Shown piece after piece: positions 34,455-43,008 of a stretch of DNA of 64,000 nucleotides. Numbering within the stretch: the first letter of the stretch is position 1; every line of letters starts with the position of its first letter. The DNA lies in assembly GCF_902728235.1 (NCBI RefSeq), contig NZ_CACVBO010000001.1:2814001-2878000 (forward strand), given 5' to 3'. The notes beneath the pieces were generated by a model, which was not told where the DNA came from, did not search any database, and was given only the letters and a program-made list of their open reading frames with translations. Position numbers and translations under genes: made by a program. Source of the stretch: Lentimonas sp. CC4. Its GTDB lineage: Bacteria > Verrucomicrobiota > Verrucomicrobiia > Opitutales > Coraliomargaritaceae.

Positions 34455-37358
34455 TTAGCTGCAGCCTAAACTCGTGCCGCAATTTAAGCAGCATGCGCAG
34501 GTGCCAGTGACTTTCACTTTACCTGATCCACATTCGGGGCAGGTGAGGTTGCCTTCTGATTGTGTGAGCAGTTCTAACTGTTGTTCGTCTAGTTTTGGGG
34601 CCTCCTTTTCAATCGTCGAGCTGCTTGGGTTTTGGTGTTCGAAGGCGTCGTCCATTTGGGCGAGGGGGCTCATCTTTTCTTTATAGCCTGGGATGAACTC
34701 CATGCCGAGTTCGCGGGCAACGTAGTCGATCACAGATTTCGCGAATGGGATGTGCGGATTCTTCGTCATACCCTCAGGCTCGAAGCGAACATGGCTGAAC
34801 TTCTTAACGAGTGTTTCGAGAGGCACGCCGTATTGGAGGCAGAGCGAAACGAGCGTTCCGACGGTATCCATTAGGCCGTTAATTGTGGAGCCAGCTTTTG
34901 CCATTTGGATGAATACTTCCCCAGCTGTGCCGTCGTCAAATTTACCAACGGTGATGTAGCCTTCGGTGCCTCCCAGTGAGAATTTATGAGTAATGGATTG
35001 GCGCGTGTCGGGTAGCTTGCGGCGATACGGTTCGGTGACGACTTGCACCTCTGGCTTCTTCTCTTCGACAACGTCCTTTGTGGTCTTGATTGGAGCAGAG
35101 CGTTTGGATCCGTCGCGGTAAATGGCGATACCTTTAATGCCTTTCTTCCATGCGTGGATATAGACTTCACGTATTTCCTTAATAGTGGCCTCTTGTGGTA
35201 TGTTGACCGTTTTGGAGATCGCACCAGATAGGAAGGGTTGCACGGCAGACATCATATCGATGTGTGAGGTGTAGTGCAGGTAGCGCTTGCCGTGTCCGGA
35301 GCGGAAGGCAGAGTCAAACACTTCCATGTGCTCGTCTTTGAGGCCGGACTTCAGTTCCTTGCCGTTGACTTTGATATTTTCGACGGTGCCATATTCTTTA
35401 ACGTGGTTGCAGACTTGATCAATGCTGGCTTGGTTGTAGCCCATCGTTTCCATGGCGAGTGGGATCGATTTGATGGGGATGGTCATCATACCGCCGCCTG
35501 CGAGTGTCTTGTAGGCAACGAGGCCGATGGCTGGTTCGACACCAGTGGTGTCGCAGTCCATCAAGAAACCGATGGTGCCGGTTGGGGCGAGCACGGTGAC
35601 TTGTGCGTTGCGGAAGCCGTAGCGCTTGCCGAGGTCGGACGCTTCCTTCCAGGCCTTGACTGCGAAGTCGACGAGTGGCTTGGGAGAGTTGTGGTCGAGT
35701 GATTCGGCGTGGCTCTTGTGGAGTGCGATGACGCCTTGCATAGAGGCGACGTTGTCTGCCTCTGGTGGATTCGGCACACCGTAGTGAGCGGCTTCGTGAT
35801 ACCCCGCGAAGGGGCCTTTGAGTGCCGCGAGTTCGGCAGATGTCTTGTAGGCGATGCCTGTCATCGCTGCAGTGATGGCTTTAGCGAGACCGAGGCCTGA
35901 GTCGGATGCATAGGCATAGCCGTAGGACATGAGCAGTGCGCCGAGATTGGCGTAGCCTAAGCCGAGTGTGCGGAACCAGTGGCTGTTGTAAGTAATGCCT
36001 TCGGTCGGATAGGAGGAGCGGTCGACGACGATCTCTTGCGCGATGATGAAGATCTTGGCGGCGGCTGCAAAGCGCTCGGCGTCGAGACCGTTCGGTGTGC
36101 GGAACTTCATCAAATTGAGTGATGCTAGGTTGCACGCGGAATTATCAAGGAAGAGATACTCGCTGCACGGGTTGGTGCAGTTTTGACGGCCTGAGCCTTT
36201 ACAGGTATGCCATTTGTGGATGGTGTCGTCAAACTGCATGCCTGGGTCGCCACAGATGTGGGTGCCTTCGGCTATTTTATCGAGCAGGTAGGAGGAGTCC
36301 TTTTCCTCGCAGGGCTGACCGTCGGTGACGCGGCGAGTATAGAACTTATTGCCGTCGATCGCGGACTGCATGAATTCGTCGGAGGTGCGAATCGATAGGT
36401 TTTCGTTCTGGTATTTAATCGAGCCGTAAGCGTCGCCGTTGAAGGATGGATCGTAGCCTTGTTCGATGAGTGCCCATGCTTTGCGCTCTTCGACCTGTTT
36501 GGCTTCGATGAATTCTTCGATGTCGGGGTGCCAGTCTTTGAGCACGTTCATCTTTGCCGCTCGGCGAGTCTTGCCGCCACTCTTTACGACGCCGGCTACG
36601 GCATCGTAAACGGAGAGGAAGGAGAGCGGGCCAGAGGGCTTGCCGCCGCCAGAGAGTTTTTCACGAGTCGAGCGGATGCTGGAAAGGTCGGTGCCTGATC
36701 CAGAGCCGAATTTGAACAGCATCGCTTCGGCTTTGGCCAAATCCATGATCGAGTCCATGTCGTCGTCGACGTGTTGGATGAAGCAGGCGGAGCATTGTGG
36801 ATACTCGTATTGGCTCTCGGCGCGCATGACGACGTCGTGTTCTTGATCCCAGTAGTAGTTGCCCTTGCCGGAGTCTTTGCCGACACCGTAGTTCTCGTAG
36901 AGGCCGAGGTTAAACCACACCGGAGAGTTGAATGCGCCGTATTGGTTGACAAGCAACCACTTGAGCTCTTCGTCAAATACTTGAGCCTGCTCCTTGTCTT
37001 TGAAATAGCCGTCTTTGAGTCCCCATTTTGTAATTGTGCCTGCGACGCGGTCGACGACCTGCTTGAAGGAGGATTCACGACCGTTGGTGAGCGGGTCGGT
37101 GCCGTTGTCGATATCGCCGTAGAAATATTTGGAGGATAAGATTTTGGCGGCAAGGTCGGAGAATGCGGCGGGCACCTCGATGTTATCCTGTTTGAAGATC
37201 GCTTTACCTTTATCGTCGGTAATTTCGGCAGTGCGGTAGCTCCACTCGATGTCATCATAGGGATGAACCGTGTCAGAAGAGAAGGTGCGCGGGATGTTTA
37301 GGGTGTGTTTGGGAGCCTTTGAGGCAGTAGAATCAGGTGTGTCGGTGTTTTTTTTCAT
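34455..37358 (-). CDS. nrdJ: B12-dependent ribonucleotide reductase (class II)
   Basis: Reduces ribonucleotides to deoxyribonucleotides using adenosylcobalamin, working with or without oxygen. 967 residues, the large NrdJ form. Visible are YEYPQCSACFIQHVDDDMDSI with the active-site cysteines, FGSGSGTDLSSIRS, the highly conserved CTNPCSEYLFLDNSACNLASLNL block, VTVLAPTGTIGFLMDCDTTG, and a C-terminal tail with a zinc-ribbon CPECGSGKVKVTGTCACCLNCG ending in CS, used for disulfide exchange. No other RNR gene is in view. Upstream is a candidate NrdR-box pair; I looked for but did not see a cobalamin riboswitch. A strong terminator follows. Confidence 0.96.
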   Translation of the reverse strand: MKKNTDTPDSTASKAPKHTLNIPRTFSSDTVHPYDDIEWSYRTAEITDDKGKAIFKQDNIEVPAAFSDLAAKILSSKYFYGDIDNGTDPLTNGRESSFKQVVDRVAGTITKWGLKDGYFKDKEQAQVFDEELKWLLVNQYGAFNSPVWFNLGLYENYGVGKDSGKGNYYWDQEHDVVMRAESQYEYPQCSACFIQHVDDDMDSIMDLAKAEAMLFKFGSGSGTDLSSIRSTREKLSGGGKPSGPLSFLSVYDAVAGVVKSGGKTRRAAKMNVLKDWHPDIEEFIEAKQVEERKAWALIEQGYDPSFNGDAYGSIKYQNENLSIRTSDEFMQSAIDGNKFYTRRVTDGQPCEEKDSSYLLDKIAEGTHICGDPGMQFDDTIHKWHTCKGSGRQNCTNPCSEYLFLDNSACNLASLNLMKFRTPNGLDAERFAAAAKIFIIAQEIVVDRSSYPTEGITYNSHWFRTLGLGYANLGALLMSYGYAYASDSGLGLAKAITAAMTGIAYKTSAELAALKGPFAGYHEAAHYGVPNPPEADNVASMQGVIALHKSHAESLDHNSPKPLVDFAVKAWKEASDLGKRYGFRNAQVTVLAPTGTIGFLMDCDTTGVEPAIGLVAYKTLAGGGMMTIPIKSIPLAMETMGYNQASIDQVCNHVKEYGTVENIKVNGKELKSGLKDEHMEVFDSAFRSGHGKRYLHYTSHIDMMSAVQPFLSGAISKTVNIPQEATIKEIREVYIHAWKKGIKGIAIYRDGSKRSAPIKTTKDVVEEKKPEVQVVTEPYRRKLPDTRQSITHKFSLGGTEGYITVGKFDDGTAGEVFIQMAKAGSTINGLMDTVGTLVSLCLQYGVPLETLVKKFSHVRFEPEGMTKNPHIPFAKSVIDYVARELGMEFIPGYKEKMSPLAQMDDAFEHQNPSSSTIEKEAPKLDEQQLELLTQSEGNLTCPECGSGKVKVTGTCACCLNCGTSLGCS

Positions 37359-37681
37359 TTGGTCGTCAGTTAGGAGTGATTACTATATGTAGTGTTAGTT
37401 GTTAGGGGTTCAACTAAACCTAGTATGTTGATGGCTCTTTTGGGGAAATTACGCACCCTCCAATTTTAATTTCTGAGCGCTTTTGAGGTGAGCTGATCTA
37501 GGGAATAAGACTGGCTTATCTTTTTATGGGTTGCGTGGCTTGATCGTTGCACGCTTGGCGCGTGAGTGTGTGCGGCGAATGGGGCGTCGTTGCGGACAGA
37601 CAGGAGCGTCTGTGACACTTGAATTGAGAATAAATGGGATTTACAATTGAGATTCTTTGGTAAGTCGGTGACCTTGCTGCC
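37359..37681. other. Divergent nrdJ/sufS promoter region, 323 bp
   Basis: No gene. Holds the NrdR-like boxes at 37380-37426 close to nrdJ. Promoter hexamers cannot be assigned confidently. The sufS side is AT-poor and shows nothing more. Confidence 0.55.
37380..37426 (-). promoter_or_regulatory. Candidate NrdR-box pair upstream of nrdJ
   Basis: On the minus strand ACACTACATATAGTAA (37380-37395) matches 13 of 16 positions of the NrdR consensus ACACWATATATWGTGT as I remember it. A weaker site at 37411-37426 (10 of 16) starts exactly 31 bp away, the three-turn spacing typical of paired NrdR boxes. The first site ends 21 bp before the nrdJ ATG. No nrdR gene is in the window. Confidence 0.55.
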
Positions 37682-38914
37682 GTGACTGATGCACTGACAT
37701 TCGACTACCGCCGCGTGCGGACTGATTTTCCTATCCTCGCTACGGAAGTGCGCGGCAAGCCGTTGACTTATTTGGACAACGCCGCCACTTCGCAAAAACC
37801 GCTCGCTGTCATTGAAGCGCTGGACCGTTACTACCGTGCGGAGAATTCCAATATCCACCGTGGCGTTCATTATTTAAGTGAGCAGGCGACGGATGCCTAC
37901 GAGGCGACACGCGCTAAGGCGGCTGCGTTTGTTGGGGCTGCGGATCAGGACGAGATCATTTTTACACGCGGCACAACCGAAGGTATCAATTTGATCGCAC
38001 ATGGGTTCACCGAATCGGTGCTGCAGGCTGGTGACGAAATTTTAATCACGCACTTGGAGCACCACGCTAACATTGTGCCATGGCAAATCGCCGCGCAGAA
38101 GACGGGTGCTATCTTAAAAGTGGTTCCGGTCGATGATCGTGGCGTGCTGGATATGGAGGCCTTTGAGGCGCTCCTATCGGAAAAGACGAAGCTTGTCTCG
38201 GTGGTGCATGTCTCCAATGCGCTCGGCACGATTAATCCAGTCAAAGAGATTATTGCGCAAGCGCATGCGCTCGGCGTGCCCGTGTTAGTGGATGGTGCGC
38301 AATCGACACCACACATGCCAGTGAGTGTGGCGGACCTGGGGTGCGACTTTTTCGTGCTATCAGGCCATAAGATCTGTGGACCCACTGGAATCGGTGTGCT
38401 GTGGGGCAAGCGTGAGTGGCTCGAAAAATTGCCGCCGTATCAGAGTGGTGGCGATATGATCGAGAAGGTCGATTTTGATGGCACTACCTACAAAGGTATC
38501 CCAGGTAAATTTGAAGCCGGCACGCCGCACATCGCAGGTGTGATTGGGCTGGGTGCGGCCTTTGATTATTTGACCGGCCTGGATCGTCAAGGTGCGTTGG
38601 CGCATGAGTTGGCATTGCTGGAGGCTGCGACTGAGCAGTTGTCTGCGATTGATGGTTTGCGGATCATCGGCACGGCTCCCGAGAAGGCTTCGGTGATTTC
38701 ATTCCTGATCGACGACATTCATCCGCATGATATTGGCACCTTCCTCGATGCGGGGGGCGTTGCGATTCGAGCTGGGCACCATTGCACGCAGCCATTACTG
38801 AAGCGTTTTGGTGTGCCCGCGACGGCGCGTGCGTCGTTTGCATTCTATAATGACTTTGAAGATGTGGAGCGCTTGGTCGCTGCGTTGACTAAGATGAAGC
38901 AGTTTTTCTGCTAA
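37682..38914 (+). CDS. sufS: Cysteine desulfurase SufS
   Basis: PLP enzyme that takes sulfur from cysteine for Fe-S cluster assembly; group II desulfurase. The PLP lysine is K230 in [11 protein letters not shown] and the persulfide-carrying cysteine is C368 in [12 protein letters not shown]. The N-terminal [12 protein letters not shown] and [15 protein letters not shown] blocks are typical of SufS. The start is a GTG at 37682 ([19 protein letters not shown]); no ATG lies near, and 410 residues is normal. It is followed after 49 bp by sufU, as in Firmicutes-like SufS-SufU pairs. Confidence 0.96.
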   Translation: MTDALTFDYRRVRTDFPILATEVRGKPLTYLDNAATSQKPLAVIEALDRYYRAENSNIHRGVHYLSEQATDAYEATRAKAAAFVGAADQDEIIFTRGTTEGINLIAHGFTESVLQAGDEILITHLEHHANIVPWQIAAQKTGAILKVVPVDDRGVLDMEAFEALLSEKTKLVSVVHVSNALGTINPVKEIIAQAHALGVPVLVDGAQSTPHMPVSVADLGCDFFVLSGHKICGPTGIGVLWGKREWLEKLPPYQSGGDMIEKVDFDGTTYKGIPGKFEAGTPHIAGVIGLGAAFDYLTGLDRQGALAHELALLEAATEQLSAIDGLRIIGTAPEKASVISFLIDDIHPHDIGTFLDAGGVAIRAGHHCTQPLLKRFGVPATARASFAFYNDFEDVERLVAALTKMKQFFC

Positions 38915-38963
38915 TATTTTTAGCCTATCAGCCATTAATAATTAGTCATCTAGCGAAGCGACC

Positions 38964-39389
38964 ATGTCCGACGATCTGCACGACCTGTATCAAGACATCA
39001 TTCTTGATCATAATAAGCGACCGAGGCACTATGGTGTCTTGGAAGGCTGCACGCACACGGCGGAGGGCTATAATCCGATCTGTGGTGACAAGCTGACTGT
39101 GTATTTGATCGTGAAGGATGAACGTATCGTCGCGCTTCAGTTTGAGGCGGCGTGCTGTGCGATTTGTAAATCATCGGCTTCGATGATGACTGAGGCCTTG
39201 TTGGGCAAAACCTTGGATGAAGCAGCAGTGATGGAGCAGCGCGTTGCTGAGTTACTATCAACTGACATTGAAGTGGATTTATCAGTCGATGGTGAGATCG
39301 CTGCGCTGGCTGGTGTGCGTAAGTTTCCTGCGCGTATTAAGTGCGCGACATTGCCGTGGCACACCTATCAGTCTGCGTTGAAGGGGTAG
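38964..39389 (+). CDS. sufU: SufU-type sulfur acceptor/Fe-S scaffold protein
   Basis: Zinc-containing partner of SufS that accepts the persulfide sulfur. Its three conserved cysteines are in [18 protein letters not shown] and [10 protein letters not shown]; the acidic aspartate after the first cysteine (CGD) is also conserved. SufU-specific spacing (insertion between the second cysteine and the third) is present in the 141-residue sequence. It forms an operon with sufS; SufBCD genes are not in this window. Confidence 0.93.
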   Translation: MSDDLHDLYQDIILDHNKRPRHYGVLEGCTHTAEGYNPICGDKLTVYLIVKDERIVALQFEAACCAICKSSASMMTEALLGKTLDEAAVMEQRVAELLSTDIEVDLSVDGEIAALAGVRKFPARIKCATLPWHTYQSALKG

Positions 39390-39590
39390 CGTCGTGCGAC
39401 TCGTGCGACTCGCGCGACATTCGTGTGCGGGAGGGCTGGCCTTTGTGCCTCCATCAGTTGCTGATCAAATGGCTTATAATATACATGTGCCCAGTCTTGA
39501 GAAGTTGGAGTCATAGCAAGCATGGCTTTCCTATAGATACTTTCCTCTGGCTCGTTTGACAGGCCGATACTTTAGGGCAGCCTACAAACG

Positions 39591-40235
39591 ATGATCCGGT
39601 GCGTTACTCCAGAAATACTCGACTCGCTTGAACCCGAGCATCCAGATGCGATCGGGAGTCGTCGTGATTTGCGTATCATTAATCGACTGATGGGGAACCG
39701 TTCTTGGCTGCTGCGGCAAGTGGCTCAATTAACCGACAGTCGTCGTTATTTGGAAATCGGAGCGGGGCAGGGGGCACTCGCGAAGGACTTGATTACACGA
39801 CTGAGCCTGACTCGCTATACCGCACTCGATTTCGCACCGCAACCTGATGATTGGCCTGCGACTGCGCATTGGGTGCAGGGCGATCTTTTGAGTGCTGATT
39901 GTTTTCAGGATGCGGATGTTCTCATTGCGAGTCTGATTCTGCATCACTTTACGGATGATCAGTTGGGAGTGATCGGCAAACGAATCGAAGACTCTTCGGT
40001 TCAAACCATGCTCGTTTGCGAACCCTGCCGTCGTGGTCTTCACAAACTCCAATTGGCTGCGGGTCGACTGATTGGCTTTAACCATGTCACACTCCACGAC
40101 GGAGCGGTGAGCATCGACGCTGGATTTCGTAGAGCAGAGTTACCCCAGCTATTAGGTCTCAATCCGAAGGCCTGGCAGCTGTCGATTGAGGAGAACTGGA
40201 TGGGTGCGTATCGTATGTCCGCTAGCCGTATATGA
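39591..40235 (+). CDS. SAM-dependent methyltransferase of the type III PKS cassette
   Basis: Class I methyltransferase, 214 residues. The SAM-binding motif I is YLEIGAGQGALAKDL (residues about 53-67); YTALDFAP and DADVLIASLILHHFTDDQ correspond to motifs II and III-IV. Substrate unknown. Its stop overlaps the start of the flavoprotein gene (ATGA at 40232-40235), so the two are translationally coupled. With the type III PKS downstream this suggests methylation of a polyketide-derived phenol or pyrone. In the 201-bp spacer upstream a TATAAT at 39475-39480 may be a -10 element. Confidence 0.8.
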   Translation: MIRCVTPEILDSLEPEHPDAIGSRRDLRIINRLMGNRSWLLRQVAQLTDSRRYLEIGAGQGALAKDLITRLSLTRYTALDFAPQPDDWPATAHWVQGDLLSADCFQDADVLIASLILHHFTDDQLGVIGKRIEDSSVQTMLVCEPCRRGLHKLQLAAGRLIGFNHVTLHDGAVSIDAGFRRAELPQLLGLNPKAWQLSIEENWMGAYRMSASRI

Positions 40236-41248
40236 AGTCGATCACACTAGTTGGTGCGGGGCTGGCTGGGTTGTCGCTTGGTAATACGCTGCAGCGTGCG
40301 GGTGTTCCTGTTATATTGCATGAAGCGCATACGCTTCCGCGCCATCGTGTCTGCGGTGAATTTATCTGCGGCAAAGGAGCCGCCTCGTTAGAACGTCAAG
40401 GTTTAGGAGCTGCGATTCAGGGGGCACTGGAGCATCGCAGTATCCAATGGTTCATGCAGGAGCGCCCGATCCTTGCGTCACAGTTACCAAGCCCTGCTTA
40501 TGGTATTTCACGTTATACCACCGATCTGCGACTCGCGAAATCCTTCCGCAGATTGGGTGGTCAGTTGATCGAGCAGTCCCGATTCTCTTCGACCGCTGAA
40601 GAGGGGAAGGTGAACTGTAGTGGTCGTTCCACGACAAAGTCCGACTGGATTGGTTTGAAATTACATACGACCAATTTGGTGACTTCTGCGGATTTAGAAC
40701 TCCATCTTGGGAATCAGGGATATATCGGTTTGAGTGGGATTGAGGACGGCCGCACAAATATCTGTGCGCTGTTTAAGCTGAGGCCTGAAATTCGGGCGCA
40801 TAAGGAAATCGTGCTACTTCAGTATCTCCGTGCCTGTGGATTGATGACACTTGCAGATCGGATCGAAGCGAGTGCGATCGATCCCAGTAGTCATGTGGGC
40901 GTCGCAGGTATCAACTTTAGTCAGATTCCAGATGCATCGAGTTCCGGCCTGCATCTCGGCGACGCCTATAGCGTGATACCGCCCTTCACAGGAAATGGCA
41001 TGTCCATAGCCATTGAATCCGCAGAGATTGCCTTCCCGTATTTGCATGATTACGCGAAGGGGGACATCGTATGGCAACAAGCGACTGACCAGATTCAGCA
41101 AGCCTGTCGCCGCCAATTTTACACGCGTCTCACCGTAGCCCGTGCACTTCATCCTTGGATCGAATCTCCCGCTCGGCAACAAATTTTGGCACGCTTGAGC
41201 GCAGCCAAAGTCTTGCCGTTTAAACTCCTGTATCATCTGACGCACTAG
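40232..41248 (+). CDS. FAD-dependent oxidoreductase of the type III PKS cassette
   Basis: Flavoprotein of the geranylgeranyl-reductase/hydroxylase-like group. The dinucleotide fold starts at ITLVGAGLAGLSLGNTLQRAG with the acidic HEAHTLP, and RVCGEFICGKG is the family motif after the first helix. The C-terminal motif LHLGDAYSVIPPFTGNGMSIAIESAEIA binds the flavin. It could hydroxylate or reduce the polyketide. It overlaps the methyltransferase stop by 4 bp and lies 14 bp before the PKS. Product and direction of the reaction are unknown. Confidence 0.85.
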   Translation: MKSITLVGAGLAGLSLGNTLQRAGVPVILHEAHTLPRHRVCGEFICGKGAASLERQGLGAAIQGALEHRSIQWFMQERPILASQLPSPAYGISRYTTDLRLAKSFRRLGGQLIEQSRFSSTAEEGKVNCSGRSTTKSDWIGLKLHTTNLVTSADLELHLGNQGYIGLSGIEDGRTNICALFKLRPEIRAHKEIVLLQYLRACGLMTLADRIEASAIDPSSHVGVAGINFSQIPDASSSGLHLGDAYSVIPPFTGNGMSIAIESAEIAFPYLHDYAKGDIVWQQATDQIQQACRRQFYTRLTVARALHPWIESPARQQILARLSAAKVLPFKLLYHLTH

Positions 41249-41262
41249 TCCACGAACTCACT

Positions 41263-42285
41263 ATGTATCTTCAATCAATCGCACACGCGACACCTGACCT
41301 TGCAATCACTCAATCAGAGTCTTGGGACATCCTGCAGCAATCGGATGTGCTCACGCGTCTTTCCGATCGCTCGGCGACGTTGCTCGAAAAAATCTTGTTA
41401 GCCGACTCGGGGATCGCACAGCGGCATCTGGCCGTTGAGTCCGTCGAATCGCTGTTTACGTTAGATGCTGAGGCGCTCAATCACAATTTCGAAGCGCGTG
41501 CGCCCAAGCTTGCGGGGAGCGCCTTGTCGAAGGCACTTGCAAAGGTGGGACTCAAGGTGACAGAACTCGATGCGCTCCTGATTTGCACCTGCACTGGCTA
41601 TCTCTGTCCTGGGCTCACTAGCTATGTGAGCGAGCAACTCGGCCTGCGCCCGAATGCGTATCTGCAAGACATTGTCGGTCTTGGCTGCGGTGCGGCGATT
41701 CCCACACTTCGATCTGCGGCTGGCTTGATTGCAGCCAACCCTCAGGCAAAGGTTGCGGTCGTCGCAGTCGAATTGTGTTCATCTGCATTTTTTCTCAATA
41801 ATGACCCAGGTGTATTAATTAGTGCTTGTCTGTTTGGAGATGCTGCATCGGCTTCGATATGGAGTGGTGACACATCGACGACAGGGTATTGTATTCGAAA
41901 TTTCGATACGGTGCATCGGCCTGAGCATCGAGAGCTGATACGATTTGTTAACTCCGGAGGGAAACTCTGCAATAAGCTACATCGTAGTGTGCCCGAGAAA
42001 GTGGCTGAATCTGTCCTGCATCTATACAAACAGAACTCAGTTTCAGCCCATACGCCTATAGTGAACCATACTGGTGGACGCGATGTGATTGATGCCTTGG
42101 AGCACGGCATCGGTGCGGAATTGACTCCGAGTCGTAGGACGCTGCGAGACTATGGAAACACCAGTAGCCCATCGGTGCTCATCACTCTCGAAGCAATACT
42201 AGAAGCATCCAGTCCGGATCGTTTGTGGCTGACCTCCTTCGGTGCTGGCTTCGCGGCACATAGTTGTGTGCTGGAGCGACGCTAG
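41263..42285 (+). CDS. Type III polyketide synthase (chalcone/stilbene synthase family)
   Basis: Condenses an acyl-CoA starter with malonyl-CoA units and cyclises the product without an acyl carrier protein. The catalytic triad is complete: C142 in GLGCGAAIP, H269 in VNHTGGRDVID and N299 in DYGNTSSPSVL. At 340 residues it is at the short end of the family. ICTCTGYLCPGL and the thiolase-fold FGDAASASIWSG are in place. Members of this kind make alkylpyrones, alkylresorcinols or phloroglucinols; the product cannot be read from sequence. It ends 3 bp from a convergent dodecin gene. Confidence 0.93.
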   Translation: MYLQSIAHATPDLAITQSESWDILQQSDVLTRLSDRSATLLEKILLADSGIAQRHLAVESVESLFTLDAEALNHNFEARAPKLAGSALSKALAKVGLKVTELDALLICTCTGYLCPGLTSYVSEQLGLRPNAYLQDIVGLGCGAAIPTLRSAAGLIAANPQAKVAVVAVELCSSAFFLNNDPGVLISACLFGDAASASIWSGDTSTTGYCIRNFDTVHRPEHRELIRFVNSGGKLCNKLHRSVPEKVAESVLHLYKQNSVSAHTPIVNHTGGRDVIDALEHGIGAELTPSRRTLRDYGNTSSPSVLITLEAILEASSPDRLWLTSFGAGFAAHSCVLERR

Positions 42286-42288
42286 AGC

Positions 42289-42534
42289 TTAGCTCTTCTT
42301 CTCTTCGAGCGTCTCAGGGGAGTCTTCCGATTCCAGCGTGAAGCCGATTTTTACTCCCACTTGCCAGTGGTCGACTTTACCGTCGACGATATGTCCGCGA
42401 ATCTCTCCGACTTCTAACCAGCGCATGTTGCGGATGCTCTCCGAAGCTTTAGTGACTGCATTTTGCGTCGCGTCTTCGATCGATTCTTTTGAAGATCCAA
42501 CGAGTTCGATTTTTTTATATACGTGATTACTCAT
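42289..42534 (-). CDS. Dodecin family flavin-binding protein
   Basis: Small dodecameric flavin-storage protein. Starting at MSNHVYKKIELVGSSKESIEDA (42534) it has 81 residues. W39 (MRWLEV) stacks on the flavin and Q58 (HWQVGVKIGF) contacts it in the characterised members. The family block RGHIVDGKVDHWQV is intact. The C-terminal tail is acidic. It is convergent with the type III PKS gene, whose neighbour is a flavoprotein, but the opposite orientation gives no evidence of a shared role. Confidence 0.93.
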   Translation of the reverse strand: MSNHVYKKIELVGSSKESIEDATQNAVTKASESIRNMRWLEVGEIRGHIVDGKVDHWQVGVKIGFTLESEDSPETLEEKKS

Positions 42535-43008
42535 AGGCACGAACCTATGCCAAAAGCTTGTTTGAGTCTAATTGGAACTTAAGTTTTTCGGAGGACGCCG
42601 CGTTTGGAAGTTTGAATTGGACTAGGCTAGCAATGCAAAAAGCTCTTAGTGGGAGGGTTGGCCTCCGCGCCGACCGCCGAGCATAGGTGCTGATGTTGAG
42701 TGCTGATGCTCGGCACTTGGACACTGTAAGACGAGGCGGAGCTCGTCCCTCCCCAAATGTAAAGAAGCTCTTAGTGGGAGGGTTGGCCTCCGCGCCGACT
42801 GCCGAGCCTAGGTGCTGATGTTGTGTGCTGATGCTCGGCACTTGGACACTGTAAGACGAGGCGGAGCTCGTCCCTCCCCAAATGTAAAGAAGCTCTTAGT
42901 GGGAGGGTTGGCCTCCGCGCCGACTGCCGAGCCTAGGTGCTGATGTTGTGTGCTGATGCTCGGCACTTGGACACTGTAAGACGAGGCGGAGCTCGTCCCT
43001 CCCTAAAA
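42535..43008. other. Intergenic region, 474 bp, mostly tandem repeats
   Basis: Spacer between cobA/hemD and the dodecin gene, both on the minus strand. 42641-43004 is the tandem repeat; the remaining 106 bp before it contain no gene. An open frame at 42545-42841 on the minus strand is repeat sequence read through and is rejected. Confidence 0.7.
42641..43004. repeat. Tandem array: three copies of a 125-bp palindromic repeat
   Basis: Copies start at 42641, 42766 and 42891 with an exact 125-bp period; the third lacks the last 11 bp. Within each, GGGAGGG and CCCTCCC bound a 103-bp part with further inverted matches (CTCCGC/GCGGAG), so each unit could fold into a hairpin. Copies 2 and 3 share base changes against copy 1 (ACTGCCGAGCCTAGG, TTGTGTG), so the third arose from the second or the reverse. 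Unit ends at the cobA/hemD stop. Confidence 0.9.

Noticed and set aside
35274-35702. Open frame on the plus strand inside nrdJ
   Set aside because: Antisense to the NrdJ coding sequence; composition reflects the reading of the opposite strand.
37359-37681. Cobalamin riboswitch upstream of nrdJ
   Set aside because: No B12-box-like stretch nor the expected helices could be found; only the NrdR-like boxes stand out.
42545-42841. Open frame of 98 codons on the minus strand in the tandem repeat region
   Set aside because: Its translation is repeated because it runs through two units of the DNA repeat, so it is not a protein family.
42641-43004. CRISPR array
   Set aside because: The units are 125 bp with nearly identical content throughout; there are no short repeats with unique spacers and no cas genes.
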